NCBI GenBank assembly: GCA_039602395.1
Contig: JBCNJP010000023.1
Location: forward strand, 24,292,963-24,356,962
Source of the DNA: Deinandra increscens subsp. villosa
Lineage: Eukaryota; Streptophyta; Magnoliopsida; Asterales; Asteraceae
Reading direction: 5' to 3'
DNA length: 64,000 nt
Made by a program: the position numbers and the translations under genes. The notes beneath the pieces are model-generated. The model was given only the letters and a program-made list of their open reading frames with translations, was not told where the DNA came from and did not search any database. Shown one piece after another: positions 57,161-64,000 of the stretch; within the stretch, counting starts at the first letter, position 1, and every line of letters begins with the position of its first letter.

Positions 57161-57198
<38 letters not shown>

Positions 57199-57550
57199 CT
57201 AGGTCAGTAACCTGTGTACTACACGGGTTGAATTTTGGTTCATAATATTAGCTATATATAAAAGAAAACAATTAAGAAATTTGAAAATTATAAATGAAAT
57301 AATTAATTATAAAATATTAATTGAGAATTTAATACATTAAAGATGACAAATTCTTTTGAGTAATTTATCAAATCTACATTGTGTTTGTCAATTTTTTAAA
57401 AATGAAAATTTAATTTGATAAACTTGGTAATTAGCTTAATTGGTAATTTACTAAATTGACAATTGAATCTGGTTTTGACATGTGCAATGCTGATGTGGAC
57501 ACCTTAAAAAGAAGACATGTGGAAACCATTTTATTGCTTTATTAGGATTA

Positions 57551-57553
<3 letters not shown>
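57199..57553 (-). mobile_element. Small non-autonomous Helitron, 355 bp
   Basis: On the minus strand it begins TCTTAATCCTAATAAAGC after an A (57554). It ends with a 9-bp hairpin (ACCCGTGT/ACACAGGT, loop about 3 bases) followed six bases later by CTAG and then T. 5' TC, 3' hairpin plus CTRR and insertion between A and T without target duplication are the Helitron hallmarks. ACATGTC near the 5' end is also common in plant Helitrons. No coding capacity. Inserted in the same TA tract as the two preceding elements. Confidence 0.82.
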
Positions 57554-57610
<57 letters not shown>

Positions 57611-58126
57611 TCTTACATATGTATTAACTCTTTACTTGAAGATTACCCAGGATAGTCATCAACAACGGTGAAGTATCCAGAGACCTCCTTTTCCTTTGTG
57701 TCCCGATTCAAATTACCACTACTATACTGCTCCGCGATGGGTGTACTTGCCTGTGATGTGGTGAAATAATAGTTGTCAGTAAATCGGGTTTTATAAATTT
57801 AAAAGCTTCAAGTGCTAAAAAGGTGTCACAAAATAATGTCGTTTACGGGGACACAAAACGAGGATTTTGAAGAAAAATCTGAGTTGACGGCCTAACCTTT
57901 TAAGTATGTATCATAATATTCTTTCTCACCTATTTTCTTAAAAACCTTTTTAACAACTACTTGGTCTCTTCAATTTTTTTTAAAACTTTCATTTTTTTTA
58001 TAAAATGTACATCAGCACTAGGTAGTGTCTTGATTACACACCACTTAGACTGATTTTCCTTTGTTCTATATTATACTATTCCGGTTACTATTGATTCCTG
58101 CCTATCATTCTGATTTCAGGTAGTGT
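57554..58126 (+). other. TA tract and leader remnant of the Athila-like element
   Basis: (TA)n at 57554-57606, then AT-rich text with no ORF leading to the gag fragment. A T-rich stretch ending tttcag is at 58115-58120, before the gag ATG at 58127. Confidence 0.6.
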
Positions 58127-59470
58127 ATGAAAATACAACCACAAGAGGTATTCAAACCATTCCCTGAACTTGAACAATTGCTACACAACAAACTCCGATC
58201 CCGTTCCAAAGTTGATGCTGAAGTTAAACCCATCCCAATGGCTAACGAGCGGACCATTATTGGCCAACTAAGACCCAACGCGGTCAACTCTGGTGCAGCT
58301 ATTGCTCCCCCTGGTGTTGAAGCTCACAACTTCGAGATTCGACCCCAGTCGGTACAGATGCTCCAGAACTCTACAACTTTTCATGGTATGCCAGATGAAG
58401 ACCCTCACTCTCACATCAACAAACTTGCTCGAAATTTGTGAGACATTCAAGTCAAATGGAGCCTCAAATGACGTCGTTCGACTTCACTTGTTTGCTTTCT
58501 TACTCAAGGACTATTGAAAACACGGCTGAACACTCTGCCCAATGGTTCCATCACCACCTAGGAAGAGCTCCTTCAGAAGTTTCTCTACAAGTACTTCCCA
58601 CCTGCTAAAATAACCAAGCTCCTGACATATATCAACTCATACACTCAAGAAGACGGAGAATCGATGTATGACCCGTGGGAGCACTTAAAGGAACTCTTGA
58701 GAAAATGCCCTCATCATGGTCTCGTAATTTAGCAGCAGATTTCGATCTTCTATAATGGTTTACACCCGCAAACCTGCCAAACTCTTGATTCAAACTCTGG
58801 CAGTATTTTAGGGAATGGAAGTCCTGAAGAAGTCTTCGCTAAAATTGAAGATATTGCTCAAACCAGCTTTCAGTGGCACACTTCTCGCAATGCTAAAGAA
58901 AAGGCTCTATGTCTGTATGCTCTCAATGACACTACCGCATTTAAGCTCAAACGGAGGACCTAACCTCAAAAATAAAGAAGCTCAAGATGTGAAAATCTAT
59001 AAACGTTGCTTTAAAATGTGAAGGGTGTGGAGGCCCACAGGAAAACTAGAGTTTTATGGTGGACGGTAAGACCGAAACTGTTATTTCATATAAAACCAGT
59101 CTCGGAAACAGGGAGCGTACAACAACAGTTCTGAGTGGTGGAATAATCAAAACTCTGGGTGGAGAAGCAACGGGAACAACCAGCAACTGGGAAACAATCA
59201 AAACTTCTCGCAACAGCCACGGAAAAACAATAACTACCAAGGAAGTAGTTCATCTAACGGACTCGCTCGCCTTGAAGAATCATTATCCCGGATGTTTGCG
59301 TAAGCTGAGAGGAAGATGGAAGAGAAGTTCAGAAATAACGATGCTGAACTTTCGAAACCAGCAAGCCTCTATCAAGACACTCGAGAAATAGCTTGGACAA
59401 GTAGCCAAGACAGTAGGAGAAAGAGCTCCAGGTTCTCTCCCTAGCAACACAGAGACTAACCCCAAAGCCA
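58127..59470 (+). pseudogene. Athila-like gag, fragmented
   Basis: Text in changing frames: NFEIRPQSVQMLQNSTTFHG, PDEDPHSHINKLAR, then after TGA at 58440 FLYKYFPPAKITKL, DGESMYDPWEHLKELLRKCP and FYNGLHPQTCQTLDSNSGS. This is the retrotransposon-gag pattern of Athila/Ogre-type gypsy elements. The stretch at 59050-59390 is a degraded Asn/Gly-rich tail (the SGNRERTTT region). At least five stops and several frameshifts. Confidence 0.75.
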
Positions 59471-60362
59471 TGGTAAATGCAATTACACTCCGTAGCCGAA
59501 GGGTTGGCCCCGAAAAAGCTGCTCCAACTAAAGAAACAACTAAAGAAACAACCGAAGGAACATCCCCACCTCTTCAAACACAAGCAAAAATACCTATCTC
59601 TGTATCAGTTGAGGAAGTCACGAAAAACCCAACCATTCCCTATCGGAGCAGACTAAACAAATCTAAGAACGAGGAACAGTTCGTTAAGTTTGTGAGCCTT
59701 CTTAAATAACTACATATTAACCTACCTTTTGTGGAAGTTCTATCACAGATGCCAAAGTACACAAAGTTTATGAAGGACTTCCTGACTAACAAACGCAAAA
59801 TCGTAGAACTGATTTCAGTCAGCCTAGGGGAAGAATGTTCAGCCAGATGACCAGCACGACTCCTCAGAAGCAACTTGATCCTTGTAGCTTCACATTACCT
59901 TGCGTTGTTAGGGGAATCACGGTTGCAAATACACTTGTGGATCTGGGGGCTAGCATAAACCACATCCCATCCTCCACGTTCAACAAGTTGAACCTTGGTA
60001 AACGCACACCCACCAGGATGAGCATCCAGTTGGCTGATAGGTCAGTGAAGTATCCAATAGGAATTGCGGAGAACCTCTTGGTCAAAGTAGGAGAGTTCGT
60101 TTAGCCTGCAGACTTCGTTATCCTTAATATGGAGGATAAGGTGGTACCACTCATCCTAGGAAGACCATTCTTGGCAATAACTCAAGCAGTGGTAGACATG
60201 AGCAGTGGCACTTTAACGATCAAATTTGGCAAAGAGGAAGCAACTTTCGACGTGGGAAGGAAAGAGGATAGTACTCTACAAGTGGTGGATTGTATCGAGT
60301 CGGGTCTGGACTTCGCTTATCAAAGAATGGAGGAAGCCTCTCCCCCACTATCATCTCTCTAG
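59470..60362 (+). pseudogene. Athila-like protease region
   Basis: 59470-59709 is linker (NAITLRSRRVGPEK). 59835-60104 contains TLPCVVRGITVANTLVDLGA, with LVDLGASIN as the protease site typical of this group (DLGA in place of DSGA). TAG at 60102 is followed in the same frame by MEDKVVPLILGRPFLAITQA, the flap and C-terminal part. The frame ends at TAG near 60360; the RT expected next is absent. Confidence 0.78.
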
Positions 60363-61583
60363 ACCCATCACTACGGGTCTAGCCAGCAGACCTGTAAATA
60401 AATGTGGCGCGCCATGGCGGCTTACCATGGAAGTCTAAGCTAAGAGATCAAAAGAACAGGATGGACTTTAACAAATACATCTTTAGGATGGTCAAAATTC
60501 TGCCCCCTCCTTTTCTTTTTAGTAATATTTTAGACAGTTATCGTAGTTTAGATCAGTAGAGTAGTTTTCTTTTCAGTACTAGTAGTATTAGTACTAGAGA
60601 TCGAGGTTCGCCTTGTGTAACTCTGCAACTGCAGACCAGCAGAATCACTCTCGCTGCGACACAGGCAGATTTACCGGATCTCCAGGAAGCATTCTATAGT
60701 TTTAATTTAGTATTGTCGGTACGAATAAAGAGGACGAGCAATGTTTGAAAAGAGCAGATATTAGAAGCTATGGAGTCCCCCTAGTTAACCCCTATTGAGC
60801 CTCAGCCTTTCATTTCAAACCCCTTTAGCCCCAAAACAGTTTTTTATTTTCTCCTTTATTTTCGCAAAACAAAGATTTAAAGGAAAGTTAAAAGATTAAG
60901 TGATCCACTCAGTTTCAGAAGAAGATGTCACCAACTCGAACAAATTGTTGTAGAGATTCATTCAAGAAGAAGGTGTCCCATGCTGAGATGTTATTTGTCA
61001 AAAAAAAAAAAAAAAAAAAAAAACTATCGTTTGTTTCCTGAACTAAAAGAGGAAAATCTCTCCCGATCTACTATCCTCAGGTCACTACCTCCTTTCAAAG
61101 ACTTCTTCGAGAAATCAAAGTTTTGTAACTTTTTAACCCTTTACATATCACTTCCACACCCTTAGCCTTAAGCCTACCCTGAGAAAAAACCCGTAAGCCC
61201 TCATGATGATAACATAGACTACAGCGAGATCTGTGGCGGATCGATCCCTTTACAAGCCTGTGACCCTTGCTTGATCTCACCCTGGTATGAGTGACCACTC
61301 AAAGTCCGTACATATACTAACCTCGAGAGTCGAGTGATCCCTTGTGAGTTGTGCATAGTTACATAAATCTAAACTTTATAGTAATCTTGTCTGTAGCTTT
61401 CAATACTTCAATAAAAATAGATTAAACAAACCAAATGTAGAAAAATGATCGAAGTAATTGGAAGACACGTTTTTAGGCAGCAATCGGTTCATGGTAGATG
61501 ATCCCAAAAATTATAGGCGGGCGAACGGAGTCTATTTTTATGATTTGCTTGAGGACAAACAAAGGTCTGAGTGTGGGGATATT
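60363..61583 (+). other. 3' non-coding part of the Athila-like element
   Basis: RT, RNase H and integrase are missing; the text passes from protease straight into the 3' UTR (gcgcgccatggcggcttacc and onward). It contains an A-run at 61000-61023 and the conserved end tttgcttgaggacaaacaaa, ggtctgagtgtgggg, the usual PPT context of this group. No gene. Confidence 0.6.
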
Positions 61584-62337
61584 TGATATGCACACATCTT
61601 CAAAATATACATATTCTACTAACAAATATCCCCCGCGTATTGGGACAAAACTGACTAACTATCACAAGAAAACATCGTTTTTGTCTTCTTTGTAGTTTTT
61701 CAGGTATATTCAAGTGAAAATCACAAAAAGGGCGAAAAGGAAGAAAAATAGAGCAAAAACTATGATTCCAGAAGAATGGCACGCCCCATGCCAATCCATG
61801 CCAGCTCAAGGAAGATTCGTCTAACATGGCATGACCCGTGCCACTTTGACACGGCCCGTGCCACTGTCCCCCACCCCCATGCTACTAAGCTGACATGGCA
61901 CGACCCCATGCCCCTGTTTGGCACAAGTCATGCCAAACTGCTGGTCTATCTATAAATAGTTATTATTCATTCAGTCCAACAGGCTCAAGAGCTTATGCTC
62001 ACTTCGTCCACCTAGTTAACTACCATGTTTTTACGTGTACTTGTGTCTACTTGTCAAGATTATAAGAACTCTAACTTTTGTAAGATAATGAAATGTTATT
62101 TGTCTATGAATCGCTTATTATCTCTTAAGCATATCCTTAAGACCATGACTCATGATCAAATTCTTACACTTGATGAGGGATAAACATGTTTATGGTGGTT
62201 TGGAAAACTATTGTTATAAACTTGTTTCAAGGTGAACTAATGACTTTATAAAAATCCTTTTAATTGAAAGTTTATTGTTAATTTCTTTATCACAGACCAT
62301 TTGAGGAGTCGAAATCTCATCGACCAGACTTGTGATA
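61584..62337 (+). repeat. 3' LTR of the Athila-like element
   Basis: Starts TGATATGCACACATC after the PPT context and ends near gaccagacttgtga. Shorter than the 5' copy because it lacks the extra cacgcctcgtgcc repeats and the long C-run. Contains tctataaatag at 61950. Confidence 0.65.
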
Positions 62338-62812
62338 CCCGTTCGGGGGATGATGCATGATCCTTCGGGTGACTCGCATCCCATGCTACATGATACGTTC
62401 GGGGTCCTTATGTCTATGTAAGCAAACCTGGCTGACCACACGTGCGCGGGCTGTAAGATCGGGTTGGGAAAAGATTTGGTGTAAGAGGGTGAGCGGTGGA
62501 TCCCCTACTTAATCATCATGAAATCAATGTAATTCAAGTATAGAAATGGACACTACAAATGAGATTTGTATTGATTAACCATTGAGAGAATACACACAGA
62601 TTACACACACAAGATATGACCAGAAGTTATCAATTCTATTAAGGGCATGCTATTTATACTTGTTCCAAAATTTCCGAACTAGGCATCACACGAACTGCCA
62701 CTTCGGGTCAGTTCGTGTACACCCTAAGTGGCAGTTTGGATCTGTTCGGGCACAGACACTTTTGTAGCTTCGACTTGTACTTGATACTTCACACGACAAC
62801 CAGAATAATGCA
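62333..62812 (-). repeat. LTR of a minus-strand copia-type element
   Basis: On the minus strand, cgagggggagttagttaa is followed by TGCATTATTC, and the far end is near CCCGAACGGGTATCA at 62333. PPT-like G-run plus TG...CA ends suggest a 480-bp 3' LTR. Contains cttcgggt / acccgaag inverted words. Boundaries are approximate because it adjoins the Athila-like LTR. Confidence 0.45.
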
Positions 62813-63069
62813 TTAACTAACTCCCCCTCGACGTGTGCAGTATCGTTTCTTCATATAAACTTGTATCTTCAATCAAACTCTACCTCAACTTGACGGATAG
62901 TCTGATCTTGAATACTTGACATTACAGCGTGTAAATTCTCTTTATCAACAGCTTCAGAAGACTTGAAGTTGTGATATTCTTTTACACTAAGAACCTACCA
63001 ACATATATAATCTTGGCGCAAAATGTCTCTTCGAGACTCCAATATATATTGTTTTTGAAAATTGAATTC
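62813..63069 (-). mobile_element. Internal 3' remnant of the minus-strand copia-type element
   Basis: In minus sense it ends with the polypurine tract CGAGGGGGAG. Phrases such as ctcgaagagacattttgcgc are non-coding. Cut at 63070 by the CACTA terminus. Confidence 0.4.
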
Positions 63070-64000
63070 CACTACGTCAAAAAGTGGCTTTGGCCACGGT
63101 CTTTTTTTTTAATGCATACCACTGTTTTGAAAAAAAACGTGACCAAATGTAAGAAACACTAGTTTTAGCCACACATATTTTGTACCCGTGGCCAAATATA
63201 TACCCTTTTAGCCATATATTTTTTTGTTTATGTGACAACAACAATCAGGTGCAGTGGCTTTAGCCACTGTTTAACAAAAACATGTGGCACTTATTTGTCA
63301 CACTTAAAAAAATGGCAAAATGCACCAAACGGCCATGAAATTTATATGATTTTTTGTTCGTGTTACCAAAAAGGAATGTATGGCCACACTTAAATAATGT
63401 TGTGTGACGGAAGAGTAGATTTTATTACTTAGTAAATTAAGAAAAAACAAAACCATTAAATATATATTATGCGTGGCTAAATGTGAGCAATGGCCACGCT
63501 TTTTACTTAGTTATGTGGCTAAAAGCTAGTACATATGGCCATTGTTATTAGGTTGTGTGACTAAATAGTATGTTGTGAGTGACAAAAATCTATTTTATGG
63601 TCATGGTAAAATATTAAACGCGTGGCGAAAAAGAGACGATTTATTTCCCTCTAAAACAACGCGCTTTTTTCTATTACACCAATTCGAGCGGCTTAAAATA
63701 TGCTACCCTATATATCATCATCATTGTTATTTTCCTTTACCGCCATCCCTTTCTTGATCTCAAATTCTCTACACCAATTCGTTTACACCAATTATGGTAT
63801 CAAATGGTCGATAATCAACGCTCCCTTAATTACTAGTATGTGAAGAATAATCGTATTTTTTTGGTTTATAGTAACAGGAGAAGAATATCCTTCAAGTCCG
63901 ACAAATCTGTGATTAAAAACAACGATGAGAACATCCTGAGGCAACTCCATGCGCAGAAGATTCCTGATTATTTTGCCTACTCTGTTGAGGCAACGAAATT
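63070..64000 (+). mobile_element. 5' terminus of a CACTA transposon, running off the window
   Basis: Begins CACTACGTCAAAAAGTGGC, with the CACTA signature at position 1 of the terminal repeat. Subterminal GTGGC and GCCAC/TGGCCA words in both orientations follow to about 63640 (tggccacggt, cgtggccaaa, ggccacgct). The same word set occurs in the repeats at 19860-20845, so the two transposons are related. Confidence 0.8.
63872..64000 (+). CDS. Possible first exon within the CACTA element (partial)
   Basis: After ggtttatagtaacag a frame stays open to the end of the window: RRRISFKSDKSVIKNNDENI, then LRQLHAQKIPDYFAYSVEAT. No stop in about 42 codons and a balanced composition in an AT-rich background suggest coding. 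I do not recognise it. It could be a transposon exon or a captured host-gene fragment. No ATG was chosen because the open text starts after an AG. Confidence 0.3.

Larger units (their letters stand above)
53125..62337 (+). mobile_element. Athila-like gypsy element, decayed, lacking RT, with nested insertions
   Basis: LTR-like copies at 53125-53943 and 61584-62337 share cgcgtattgggacaa, the ggcacg...cgtgcc words and the end text gaggagt(c/t)gaaat. Between them lie gag and protease fragments, but no RT, RNase H or integrase. The 3' LTR follows gagtgtggggatatt, the usual Athila-type PPT context. The primer site is lost beside the nested TA-tract insertions (53945-57606). Confidence 0.75.

Overview
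This is repeat-dominated nuclear DNA of a flowering plant. The retroelement primer sites complementary to initiator Met-tRNA, the Ty3/gypsy chromovirus, several large Sirevirus-like Ty1/copia elements, CACTA transposons with plant-type accessory genes, a Helitron and TA-targeting miniature elements all fit a large eudicot genome. Element style suggests Asteraceae, but that is inference and no genus can be named. No tRNA, rRNA, CRISPR array or convincing single-copy host gene was found. A run of exactly 500 N (22989-23488) marks a scaffold join.

Layout. 1-1020: AT-rich DNA with one doubtful small ORF. 1026-2750: a 50-bp satellite organised in 150-bp higher-order units. 2830-3650: two elements embedded in TA microsatellites. 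4204-19700: a decayed, intron-containing accessory gene of a CACTA transposon (plant Ptta/En/Spm-type), cut by an 11.1-kb gypsy element (4395-15480, minus strand, target duplication AATGA). That gypsy element carries a 1.6-kb insertion in its protease region and one LTR shortened by 1.27 kb. 19860-22988: seven 150-bp CACTA subterminal repeats and a TNP2 transposase fragment, repeated in mirror image as a giant palindrome running into the gap.

After the gap, a hAT-like end abuts a 10-kb Sirevirus-like copia element (gag, pol with stops, an intact 860-codon third ORF, 3' LTR at 33086-33489). 33490-50372 is an older Sirevirus remnant split by a second copia element (34733-48979). That element is in turn split by a 6.0-kb gag-only element (37985-43984) with two 429-bp LTRs that look identical and a perfect 5-bp target duplication, making it the youngest insertion in the window.

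50373-53120 is an unrecognised LTR element with a broken ORF. 53125-62337 is an RT-less Athila-like gypsy element whose leader holds three insertions at one TA tract: a miniature element, a 2.56-kb relative full of TTACATATGTAA palindromes, and a 355-bp Helitron. A minus-strand LTR follows, and the canonical CACTA terminus of another transposon starts at 63070 and runs off the end.

The genes do not form a host pathway; they are replication modules of nested parasites. The most interesting points are the young gag-only element, splice-acceptor-like sites placed exactly before pol and before ORF3 in the Sirevirus family, a shared GTTTACGATC motif cluster, repeated polypurine-tract copies, and the TA-tract insertion hot spots.
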